DNA of 64,000 nucleotides from Ypsolopha sequella (Eukaryota > Arthropoda > Insecta > Lepidoptera > Ypsolophidae), in NCBI GenBank assembly GCA_934047225.1, contig OW203984.1, positions 4,907,201-4,971,200 on the forward strand, written 5' to 3'. Within the stretch, counting starts at the first letter, position 1; each line of letters opens with the position of its first letter. Under the pieces are notes generated by a model. It searched no databases. It was not told the DNA's origin and saw nothing but the letters and a program-made list of their open reading frames with translations. The position numbers and the translations under genes were made by a program. Below, one piece after another: positions 45,108-55,003 of the stretch.

Positions 45108-45263
45108 TTAACATTATATCATTGCAGTATAGAAACTCTCATCATTGCTCAGAGCAATTGCCCGGCAAGCGAGAGGTCCCGGGTTCGATTCCCGGTTCAG
45201 AGCTCCTCACATCCAGATTTACTTTTATTTCTGCGTTTCTATACTGCAATGATATAATGTTAA
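45108..45263. mobile_element. TTAA-flanked MITE carrying a tRNA-like T arm
   Basis: Perfect 28-bp TIRs start TTAACATTATATCATTGCAG and end with the complement, so TTAA sits at both borders. Inside, GGTCCCGGGTTCGATTCCCG forms a tRNA T-arm with an exact B box, preceded by GGCAAGCGAGAG. The 5' half of a tRNA cloverleaf and a matching acceptor stem are not present, so it is not a tRNA gene. Confidence 0.8.
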
Positions 45264-45725
45264 TTTAAGGTTACAAATTATAACTTACTATTTCGGCTGT
45301 GCAATTACAAAAGCTAGCAAGGGATTAGGAATAAAACTTACAAAAACAAGAAAAACTGATTAAAGACTTCAAGTGCATACCCTAACAAAACTATAAAACT
45401 TATCGGGTTAACTAGGATTTTTAAATTATATATTGTCTTTTCTTCAGGTACAAAAATGCAAAAAAGAACGAAAAATGACCCTTGGTAGATTTTGAAATTG
45501 CACAGCCGATCTGTTTATATACAGACATGCTGCGGAGTTTAGTGGTCGTAATTTTTAGTATCCAAGCTGCAATGAACAGTATGTGTGTAACTGCTAAAAA
45601 GTAAAAAAATACTTTTTTTTGGGTATCCGGTAAACTTTTATGTTTCTTCTGAATTTTTTATTTTGCTCTCTATTTCTTGATATCTTAGGTTTGTCTTCGG
45701 TTAACAATAAATCCTGTTAAGTTTA

Positions 45726-46415
45726 TAAAAGGCGTAATGCGAAAAAAATACGGGTGTTTCATTTCTGTGTATTTCATGAAATACACGGAAAATTTCAACA
45801 AATTTCTGGTATATGCATTTTGACTATACAACGTGTAACAGAAAGGTATAATCATATTTGAAGAGCTTATTCAGTCAATGGTATAGAACAACTTTTACTA
45901 TGGAGCCAACCCTGAAATCTCAAAAAAAAAATCTGCCCTTCCATACATTTCGGACGAGCGGCATTGCATTTTTCTATGAAACAGTATTTTTTTTTTTGGA
46001 TATACATGTTTTGTTCCATAGTAAAAGTTGTTCTATACTATTGACTGAATAAGCTCTTCAAATATGGTTACACCTTTCTGTTACACGTTGTATAATCTAG
46101 GGTTTTGTAATTGGAAAACATGTTTGGATAAATTTTCCTCGATAGAAATAATTGTGGAAATAAGGTCTTCAAACACACTTTTTCTCCTTGTTTGACGAAT
46201 AGGAAGCATATACAGAACTCAAACATATTTTATTAGGTGTGTTTTAATAATATCTAGAGATTTAATATTTAAAATTTTCCTAGCTAGTTTAGTTTTTTTT
46301 AATAAAAATATAAAACTAACTTTTTTCCCTTTTGCCCTGAATCCGCCCCTCTCGTAATGCGCGATTTTTCGCTTGGAGTGACAGTGACAAAAATAAAATT
46401 CGCATAGCCTCTTAA
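45726..46415 (-). mobile_element. TTAA MITE, family A, copy 3, interrupted
   Basis: TTAA at 46412-46415; the other end is mutated (AAAAGGCGTAATGCG). Reverse of copies 1 and 4 with matching blocks GTGTATTTCATGAAATACAC and GCGATTTTTCGCTTGGAGTG. The TA-flanked MITE at 45829-46090 lies inside. Confidence 0.8.
45829..46090. mobile_element. TA-flanked MITE nested in a TTAA MITE
   Basis: The TIRs CAACGTGTAACAGAAAGGT and complement, with TA at 45827-45828 and 46091-46092. Copy 1 of family A (about 20808-20826) reads ATTATATAGTCAAAATGCAT, the exact empty site in reverse, so both ends and the 2-bp duplication are established. Confidence 0.9.
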
Positions 46416-47880
46416 GTAGGATCAGATTGCTCTTCCTAATGTCATAACTATGTAACTTGTATTTGCGCGGGTTACGCGTGGCGAATTGAACACGTTTGTG
46501 CGTGCAGGCACGGCTTTCATGGCCCTTCTACTCCTTATTAATATGTTCTTTGGTTTCAACTATGTAAGACAAATTTAAGAAGATATTTCAATTAATTAAC
46601 AATTATAAATAAATACTTTTAGTTAATTTTAACCTATAAAAATATATCGTATAGTTTTATCACAGGTATTTTTGTATTTTTCACAAATATTTTATAATTT
46701 GCAAAACATACGAGAGGGCTTAAAAAAGCAGGTATATTTGTTACCCCATACAAAAATGAATTTAATATTGGAATGCCTAGTTAAGAATTCAAGGCATAAC
46801 TAAGACAGTGAGCAAATAAGGTGATATTTTTAATCTGTTTTTAACCTACATCTACAAATAACACCAAAAAATGTTTCACCTATGACCTTCGTAGAAAATA
46901 TATCTAGGGAATGAGTCACAAAATGTTACATTGTCTACTTGCGTCATCATAATCTCTTGTTTTATCTCTATTACTTATAAATAGTAAATTAATAATAAAC
47001 CACGGTTGTTCTTATTCTGTGGGTAATTTCTTCTGTATTAGCTGTATTTAGCTGCTGAGCTAATTATGTTTAAATATTAATATTTAATGTGGGTAATTTA
47101 GGAGATTAGAATGAAAACATAAATTGTCACGCCATTTGTTGACAGGTAGAGTTAAATCTTTAGGCCCGCTTTTTCTAAGCAACTTAACTCAGTTTATCCC
47201 AATGATATTAGAAGAAAGTGTAGATAGGTTACCTACACTAGATTCGAACTTCTAAAACGGCACTCAATATAAATGACTTCAATAAATTACGTAAAAGACC
47301 TACATGTTGCTGTGCATCGCGTCGTCCCGTGCGAAGTCTGTCGTGCGCTGACGCAGATGCGATACTGAGTCCAAGTTGGCAAATTAGCCAAGTTTTAACG
47401 TGCCTTTCGCGGATCGCCTATAACCTATCTATCCTTCTAATATCATTTGATTATCTGGAAAAACAGTATTCTAGAGCAGCTGGAAAATCGGTCAATGACC
47501 TTTGCACATTTTGTACTGGACCCCGTAACACGAAACGCAGTAATAATAATAATAAAATAAATAACGCAGTAATGCGTTAAGGGGGAGCAATTCGTGTCCG
47601 CTACGAAACGCACAACACCCCAAAACCACGAGTTTTCAGGGCGGCCCGCTTCCACTGGGTAGGATAGACAAGTGTAAAATGAAAGCGTTCGAGCAAGAGG
47701 GGGAGGTGGCCATCCAAGAGAGGACTCATGACCTCAATTGCGTCTCCTTGTCAATCCTAAAAAATCACAAGCCATGTTGGTAGGTAGCAGATAATGGTTA
47801 GAAGTTCTTAGCAATGGAATAATTCTCTCCGTAATTTACAACCAAAGTAGACAAAAGAGATTTGTTCGAGCTATCTGGCC
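46416..47880. other. no firm feature
   Basis: 47300-47720 is GC-richer and has short open frames plus an AAT run at 47541-47556. I recognise no gene. The rest is AT-rich. Confidence 0.4.
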
Positions 47881-48316
47881 TTAAGAGCCTAAGCGAATTT
47901 TATTTTTGTCACTGTCACTCAAAGCGAAAAATCGCGCAGTGCGAGAGGGGCGGATTCAGGGCAAAAGGGAAACAAGTTAGTTTTAAATTTTTATTAAAAA
48001 GAATTAAAATAGCTAGCAAAATTTCAAATATCAAATCTATAGATATTGTTAAAACATACCTAATAAAATATGTTTGAGTTCTGTATATGCTTCCTATTCG
48101 TCAAACGAAGAGAAAAAGTGTGTTTGAAGACCTCATTTCAACAATTATTTCTATCGAGGAAAATTTATCCAAACATGTTTTCCAATTTCAAAACTCTAGT
48201 ATTTCAAATATATATAGTATATCAAAATTCATATACCAAAAATGTATTAAAATTTTCCGTGTATTTCATGAAATACACAGAAAAGAAACACCCGTATTTT
48301 TTTCGCATATCGCCTA
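47881..48316 (+). mobile_element. TTAA MITE, family A, copy 4
   Basis: TTAA at 47881-47884, ends GAGCCTAAGCG and CGCATATCGCC. The right TTAA has changed to TATT. It is close to copy 1 throughout, so the frames open here and at 20691-20915 are shared element sequence. Confidence 0.8.
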
Positions 48317-48427
48317 TTGCAAGTGGGCCTTTGTGAGTATATTTGTAATCATATAACTTAAAAGGTATTTGTTGCCCTTCATTTGACTCAATGCTCTAGC
48401 TTAGAACATACAAGTGAATTAAAATTT

Positions 48428-48784
48428 TTTTCAATGCAAGTGCTCGTAAACGTCCACTTTTTATGCATCAAAACCGAACAGAAAGTCGATTATTTTGCTC
48501 TAGGGCTTTATGTTTGTAATTTTTTTTAAATTTATTTACAATGGTTGGCTAACCTGCAGCCTTTCTTGTGTACCGTAAATGTTATACTTTTTTTTCAATG
48601 TTTAACGGCTCTGGATACAGTCCTTTTGAGCCAATCATAATTTAAAGTTCATAAAATTATATTTGTTTTATTTCCTCACACTATGCATTGAAAAACGTAG
48701 TATGATACACGGGCGTAAGAGCAATAAATTACTCGGTTACGTTTAAAAAAATATTCCTTTTCGCTCTTGTAGCATAAATTACTA
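48428..48784 (+). mobile_element. Helentron-like element, copy 8, hairpin deleted
   Basis: It has the usual 5' terminus and body, but the palindromic centre of the 3' hairpin is lost: GGTTACGTTTAAAAAAATATTCC replaces ~40 bp (the bases after GTTTAAAA are the junction). The outer hairpin arms remain. Confidence 0.8.
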
Positions 48785-49722
48785 TTTTAAGTAATTAACG
48801 ATGCCGTTACATTCAAAAGCTAAACGGTTATAGTGTCTCATTAGTAAAGCAAACAGTCTTATTTACTAACTTTGTGGCGCTCTAAAAATTGCCATTTCCT
48901 TTCGTTAGAACAAACTCTACATTCAAAGTTACACTAATGAGTTCTTGAGGAGAAATGCGGGGGCGGGGTACCCCCTACAGGAAGGGGGGGAGGAACAGAG
49001 AATACTGTCTCCCAGGACCATATTTTACGTTTAATTGACAGCGCAGCTGTCACTTAATGAGACAGAGATTTTTTAAATTTCAACTCTAATTTATTTTGAA
49101 AAAATACCGCGCTTTTCCTCCAACTTGATTTATGTAGAAAAACGTAAGACAATACCCGCCTGTAATTTGGAATGCTCGTTTAGGTTTGTTAACAGAATAA
49201 TTGTTTGCATACTTATTATTTACCTTAAACGAGTCCCGAATGTTTTGTTTTAAAATACGAATGTCTTTTGTGTGTTTACTTTGAATTAAATCTGCTCTTT
49301 GTTTTTACAACACACAGATCTTTACAACACAACATGCCCGAGGGAATGTGAGAGGCGTTTTCAAGTGTGGACTGTCGCTTAAGTAAATAGATAATAAGAA
49401 AAAAAAATGTATCTCATGTAAAATACAAAAATTGAATATACATTAAAAAAAGGGGCCTATTGTTATACAAGTTTTTGTAAAACTTAAAAGGAGAGACCCA
49501 AAAATTTTAATTATAAACTTGTAAGGAATTAATAGTACGTTGTTCACCAAGGAAAGAAAGGGGAATCGCACTTTCTCCCGAGTGATACATAGTGCTTTAT
49601 ACTACACCTGCGAGGAAATAGTATAATTTTACTTTTAATCAAGATACAATAAAAGAAACCGACTGACTCGCGTGCGATTGTCACTTTTTATTTCCTTCTT
49701 ATTTTTTATTATGTACAGGAAA
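48785..49722. other. no firm feature
   Basis: Contains a G-rich stretch at 48955-49000 and a palindrome, TGACAGCGCAGCTGTCA, at 49037-49053. No gene. Confidence 0.45.
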
Positions 49723-49789
49723 AGCAAGTGGCCAGTATCATTTTTCGAGTTTTATGTACGAGTTCGCAAAATAACACTGGCCACTTGCT
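49723..49789. repeat. 67-nt hairpin, ~23-bp stem
   Basis: AGCAAGTGGCCAGTATCATT (49723 on) pairs with the complement in AATAACACTGGCCACTTGCT (ending 49789), with mismatches near the loop. Its size is in the range of a miRNA precursor or a tiny foldback. Confidence 0.7.
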
Positions 49790-49821
49790 CATTCTTTATG
49801 TTATTAAAAAAAAAACAGTAC

Positions 49822-49901
49822 CTTAACAATGGATTTTCATATACTTTTTCTGCCCGCTCAAGCACGTTAACAATGAATTTTCATACACTTTTTCCGCCCG
49901 C
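49822..49901 (+). repeat. short tandem duplication (~36 bp, 44-bp offset)
   Basis: TTAACAATGGATTTTCATA...TTTTTCTGCCCGC is followed by TTAACAATGAATTTTCATA...TTTTTCCGCCCGC, four differences apart. No function suggested. Confidence 0.85.
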
Positions 49902-50167
49902 ATATTTGTATGACAGTAATGATGTATTTTCTGCATCGTTTTCAAGAAAGTAAGAAGGTACTTTCCAAGCAGGTGTAGTATGAATAAACATTTTGATTGT
50001 GGTTCTTTTTTTGATTTTGGAAGTCGTAACAACCTCTTTTCACCAACGATTTAACGTCTCAAGCTGGTAGGCACTTTTAAGGGCTTTCATTTCATCAGGT
50101 TTATTTCACCGTTCAGCAAGGAATGTGAAAACAAACGCTTTGCTTATAAATTCGAAAAAAACTCATT

Positions 50168-50255
50168 AGTGCATGCTTGACCGGCATTGAACCAGGATTT
50201 GAACCCGGGTCTAGATAGAGAGTCCGGCGGCACCCTACCACAGTAGAGAAAAGTT
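50168..50255 (-). repeat. tRNA-like relic (possible SINE head)
   Basis: On the minus strand TGTGGTAGGGTGCCGCC resembles an A-box region and GGGTTCAAATCC is a good B box, at tRNA-like spacing. The body of the SINE family in this window is absent and the acceptor stem does not pair. Confidence 0.45.
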
Positions 50256-50339
50256 ACAGTATTATGTTTACATATACCTATCTGTAGCAGGGATAAGATC
50301 AAAAATAAGTGCAAATTTCTTTTAAATTGAAAATGGAAT

Positions 50340-50537
50340 GGTGAAATGGTGTCGAAAAAGAACTCATTTCAATAAATATTTGTATCAAACCGAATTGCTC
50401 CAATCGCGTTCCTGTTTAACAGGTGCCTAGGAAAAGATTTCAAAAATAATATACTATTTTATCAAAATAATACATTATTTATTGAAGTAGATATGCATGT
50501 TCTAAAAGTGTCGATTTTTTTTTCCGTAGTGCCTTAA
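50340..50537 (+). mobile_element. TTAA MITE, family A, 3' fragment
   Basis: From GTGTCGAAAAAGAACTCATT to CCGTAGTGCCTTAA (TTAA 50534-50537), matching the right half of copy 2 (41090-41275) rather than copy 1, so copies 2 and 5 form a subfamily. Confidence 0.7.
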
Positions 50538-51046
50538 ATATATAATCGTTAATAAGACTATAAACGAAAAGTATTTCAAGATGTCAAATTATGAAAATAT
50601 TTTGGAAATTTGATTGGGGTTCTAATGCGTATTTTCAATCCATGTTAACGGATCTCCGTACATTGTTACGTACAACTTTTCACGAATACAAAGTTCCAAG
50701 TGGTTCCACAGTTTTTGCTCAACAACCTGTGGATCCACCGAATCTGCTTTTAATGGCAACTGCCATCCAGCTTCCATTCAACAAGCTCTTGCTTGTCAAA
50801 GTTTCTACTTAACAAAAATGACCTGTTGACGTGAAATATAAATAGTTCAGCTACTTTGCAATAATAAAACATTTCAACTTTTTATTTTAATTAATATCCT
50901 TGAAATCCTAATCATAAAATATGTACAATATACACATGTTTAAGCCGTAATCGGTCGGTCACAGCTTTCAGAAATGCTGTTTGTCAAAGCGACTAGAGAA
51001 AGTGATACATTATTCGAGACTTTCACAGTTTCGAGTAAAAAGCGTA
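50538..51046. other. no feature seen
   Basis: A 73-codon frame at 50591-50812 shows no family resemblance. Otherwise AT-rich. Confidence 0.45.
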
Positions 51047-51400
51047 ACCCCTCGGCCACAGCTTCAAGTTTCAAGAGGCATGCCAAGCGGTTCTTCTTGC
51101 GACGGCGCCGGCGGAGAGAACAAATGTATGAAGTTGTATATAGCCGGCCATGGGTCGCCGCTCGCGCGTCTTGTCCAGCTTCGAGTGACTTGCGCTCTCG
51201 GGACGGCGGTGTGCGGGGAGGCGGGTGGTTGAAACAGTGGTTGAGCGCACAGGACGAACCTAGTGTCGAGCGCTTTGAGCGAGCGAGCGCGCTATACATC
51301 CGATGCGGTCAAAGGAGCCAACGGGTGTCGTGGCAGGGCAAAGCCCGTCGCAGAAAACGCCTGGAAGCGCAGCAAGAAGCGCCGCAAAAGAAGGTTTTAA
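51047..51400. mobile_element. GC-rich TIR element, copy 2
   Basis: CCTCGGCCACAGCTTCAAG, GCGACGGCGCCGGCGGAG, GTCGAGCGCTTTGAGCGAGC and GCCTGGAAGCGCAGCAAGAA follow the same order as in 23309-23657, with insertions and substitutions. The right terminal block is lost here. The 197-codon plus-strand frame and 119-codon minus-strand frame over it are stop-poor because of GC content and are not conserved in frame in copy 1. Confidence 0.65.
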
Positions 51401-51960
51401 GTATGCGCTGTGAAATGCAAGTAATAACCACGTTTTACCGACTATTGTTTTGTCCGAGCATGATTGGTGGTAAGTTGTATCGCCCTGCGGGCACAAATAT
51501 GGAATCACAGTTAGACTACGGTCATACCGTAGGTAACCCTATGTATCGAGTAACAAGATGTGACTAATTAGGAGATGTGTAGAAAAAAACTACATCAAAA
51601 TAATCAGGGTTGGCTGAGCGTAACCTGGATCATTTTGTACAGTAGATAAGCAAAACAATTTTTTTTTTCTAATAAAGTAATCCCGTCTATAACCCTTTAA
51701 CAGGCATAAGGTCTTCGCATGAAATATTGAAGTTCAGTGTTCAATTCAAATAAGTATTCAATAAATTTCAGAAGAAAAAAAATTTACTATATTTTTTGGT
51801 ACCATGTCAATAATTAGTGCGAGTTTGTAAAAAATAAGAAGAAAAACAAAATAAATATAAAATATATTACCAGTTAAGGTAGAAAAAAATTGGTGGGAAA
51901 AATATTCCCTCTGCCTTAGAAAGGGATAAGTAACAAGTAGGTACTACGTTTGATATAGCG

Positions 51961-52658
51961 CAGGGGTATCCAAACTACGGTCCACGGGCCAACAGCGGCC
52001 CGGGAGCACCACCAATGCGGCCCGCGGTATCTAGCTGAACATGTCCGGTTTTTAGCCTATTATTAGGTTATTTGAAATTCACAAAAATAAAATAACAACG
52101 TAATGTTATTTTTGATATATCAAAACTCACAGCCGATATTAATAGAAACGTTTTCATGCGTTTTTGTCTAAAAGTGGCGTTTTTATAAGAATGTTATTTA
52201 TAACCCTATTTCAAGGTCTGCGCAAAGCACGCGCTTCGGCTAACTATATCTTGCCCGAAATATCAACCAAAATTGTGAAGTACACAAAAGATATCTCACT
52301 GACCGGCTAGACCCAATACGAAAATGTGTGGGTCAAAACTACAGCACAAAATAACAACTTACAGAAGGTTTACTCCGCATAACTAGCGAAAACAGGCGCA
52401 CGCACACATAGACGCGTATGTACGACGATCTCGGATGAAGTCGGTCGAATGCCAATACGAAATTCTGCCAAGATCATCATACGTACGCGTCTATGCATGT
52501 GTGCGTCTGTTTTCGCTCGGTCGTCGAGTCGGCCTTCTGGTAGTACCTATTTTGTGACTACAGTATGTTGGTACGAGTATAATGAGCTAGATCTTGGCCC
52601 TCGAGACTAAGTGGAGTAATCAGTGTGGCCCTTAGGCTTAAAAGTTTGGAGACCCCTG
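51961..52658. mobile_element. hAT MITE with perfect 8-bp duplication
   Basis: The ends CAGGGGTATCCAAACTACGG and the complement of AGTTTGGAGACCCCTG, flanked by ATATAGCG at 51953-51960 and again at 52659-52666. The CAGGGGT...CCAAACT terminus is typical of hAT non-autonomous elements. No transposase frame is present. Confidence 0.92.
52385..52517. repeat. 46-bp inverted repeat inside the hAT MITE
   Basis: AGCGAAAACAGGCGCACGCA and CATAGACGCGTATGTACGAC (52385-52430) pair with 52472-52517, which carries ACGTACGCGTCTATGCATG and CTGTTTTCGCT. The 41-bp loop is unique. It may be an older small foldback caught within the hAT element. Confidence 0.8.
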
Positions 52659-52964
52659 ATATAGCGTAGCAAAAATTGCTAAAAAAAATAAGGTTTGCGC
52701 GTCCTATGTTGTAACTAATATGAGTCAGCCTCATTTTATCGAAGATCGATTTATTTGAAAAAATCGATTCAGCATTGTTTTCAGCAAGATGGTGACCAAT
52801 TCCTAGTTGTGTAGAAACAGCAAAAACAAAATATCCCAGATTGCGCTCAGCCAACCCTATTTTGATGTAGGTTTTTTTTCTACACATTTTTTACTTGATA
52901 CATAGTTACCCACAGTGCGTCCATAGTCTATTAATGTGCCATCCGAAGCGCACAGACATAACAC

Positions 52965-54784
52965 AAACGTGTTTCTACGGAATTGCAACCCGCGACTTTC
53001 AGATTAGTTGTTGAGACTCTCAAAACTCTAGTTAGACCACTGAGGTAGTTAATTATAAGGAAAACATACAACATTCATTTGTATGTTTCCAGATTTAAGT
53101 GATCAAGCAATCCATCCAATTCATACTAAAAGTGATAAATATTGCAATCGCTAACTTCGGTAATAACAAGAATTTTCAAATATTGAAAAATCATCCACTG
53201 CCTTTCCAGGACTTTGCCATTCCCGGCGGTCATCCTGGAAGAATTACCCATACTCACACACGCTGGGCAGGCGGGTTGGTAAGCGCGGTGCCGGAATCCT
53301 CGCATCAGTGACGCTGCTGCCCGTCACCAGCCTATTCAAGCAAACATGCAGCAAATTCAAAATCTTTGCAAATTGGTCCAGTAAATTCAAGATTTGACGT
53401 CTAATTAAAGATACACTAGTAATTCGAAATAATAGTATTTTCATATTATTGACACTCCCCCCCTCCCGGAAGAACATATTTTTTTGTTATTTACCAAAAT
53501 AATTAGACCCCCGATCTTACTAATATTGTTCATAGCTATGGTCTAATTATTTTGTTTTAATTTTTATTCATTTTGCATTTAAATTTTTCAGTTAGTTAAC
53601 TGAAATATTCCCAATTTTCATCCAGTATATATTTATCTTGCCCTTTAATTCAACTAAACTAAAATCAAACAGGTATTAATGACTTTAAAATCAAGCAATA
53701 TTTTTGCACTTTATTTCGTAAAACGGATATTAAATTTGTTTTAGTGGAAAACTTTTTTCGAAATTTATAATTTTAATAAATAAAAATAACTTAACACACA
53801 TTGTCCTAAATACAAAACGTACTTTGACAATAATGATACCAAAATCTTCTAAAATAGACTCTACAACACCACAATATAGGGCATTTACGGAAGAGTTCAT
53901 CAATCATTAAATAATCTGACAGGATATCTTTTCTCCGAACAATTCCGAATATATTACGTGGATGTTGCTTATCTGATTACTAATAAACATAATAAATAAT
54001 GAGCTTTTACTGATAATGTATAATAGTACAAACACTAAGCTGCAACTGAATGCATTCAATACAACGAATTAGCTAGACAGCAGACAGTGACGTTGGCTTT
54101 TTAGACACATTGTAGACATTCGTAGCGGTGGCGGCCGGCGTAGCAACGGCGCGCGGCGTAGGCCCTGTGTACGAGAGGCGTAGACTCTCGTAGACGTTTG
54201 AATTTATTAGCTTGAATTCAATTGCACTTTGAGTTTTCACTAAATTTGTAGCAAACTAGAAGGCACATAAAGGCTTCGCCACACAGAATGCGGAGTGGTT
54301 GCTGGGCGGGGTTATATTATATTTTAATCTGTCTTTTAAAAGCGTGGCTTTTAACATACAAGCTTTTTTGGGCATACAGATTACAATATTACAATAAGCT
54401 TCAAAAGATTATAAAATGGAAAACACTGCCAAGAAAGGAGTTTGAACTACTTCTTAATTAAAATGAAAAATACCTACCTACATATTTCCCAAAAACATTG
54501 TTAATTTTTAAAATAATACAAGTTGTGTTTGACAGTTAAACCACTTGTTCTACAGATCTCACTAAATTGTTTTATGTTTCTTTTTTTTTCTATTTTTGCG
54601 TAATATTAGATTAATTAATAAATGATTAAGTATGAATTGCTAATTATGATCATCACTATAATATATGGTTTAAGTTTCGAAGCATATCACATATACACCT
54701 GGTTTAATCCAAAATTGACACATATATGCATGGTTCTTTAATTGTTACTTCTTTATTGCGACTTAACAAGTTAATAGATAAATA
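52965..54784. other. mostly unassigned; one 'L' fragment and a GC-rich patch
   Basis: 53531-53652 is an L repeat fragment (CATAGCTATGGTCTAATTAT, CAGTTAGTTAACTGAAATAT) in the same sense as 16628-16895. 54115-54200 is GC-rich (GGCGGCCGGCGTAGC) with a small hairpin (ACGAGAGGCGTAGACTCTCGT, loop included) but no gene. The rest is AT-rich. Confidence 0.45.
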
Positions 54785-54897
54785 TGGGACGTAATAATCG
54801 TCGGTGAAACGCGGGTGTACCGAGTGTCTACTGAGACTTGCATCTCATAGTTTACACTTGGAACACCTCTGACACCCCCCCGGGGATCTATGTCATG
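54785..54897 (+). mobile_element. SINE 3' fragment
   Basis: GGGACGTAATAATCGTCGGT, GAAACGCGGGTGTACCGAG and CTGACACCCCCCCGGGGATC match the body of 17784-18131. The head and the minisatellite-equivalent segment are missing. It runs into a TATA-rich tail (54899-54925). Confidence 0.75.
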
Positions 54898-54947
54898 TCA
54901 TATATTATATATATTATATATTATAGCGTCACGACATAGTAAACCGC

Positions 54948-55003
54948 AATTTCATAGTTAATGACCTAATATATATATATATATAGGTCATTAACTTTGA
55001 AAT
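54948..55003. repeat. palindrome with AT-repeat centre
   Basis: AATTTCATAGTTAATGACCT pairs with AGGTCATTAACTTTGAAATT around a TA dinucleotide run (54969-54983). One mismatch. Likely cruciform-prone. Confidence 0.85.

Larger units (their letters stand above)
51467..52964. mobile_element. long-TIR element, ~1.5 kb, interrupted
   Basis: The strongest arm match is ATGTGTAGAAAAAAACTACA...GGGTTGGCTGAGCG (51575-51620) against 52844-52887 inverted. Weaker pairing continues outward through GTAACCCTATGTATC (left) and GATACATAGTTACC (right) to about 51467 and 52964. No transposase is visible. A hAT MITE occupies 698 bp of the interior. The superfamily is unknown. Confidence 0.65.

Noticed and set aside
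45140..45210. tRNA gene
   Set aside because: There is a good T arm and B box, but no pairing acceptor stem, no proper D arm, and it sits inside a 156-bp inverted-repeat element.
50168..50255. tRNA gene on the minus strand
   Set aside because: Boxes are tRNA-like, yet the ends do not pair. Best read as an old SINE head.
50940..51567. Overlapping 197-codon (plus) and 119-codon (minus) proteins
   Set aside because: Both lie in a GC-rich repeated element. The related copy at 23309-23657 does not keep either frame, so stop-poor composition explains them.
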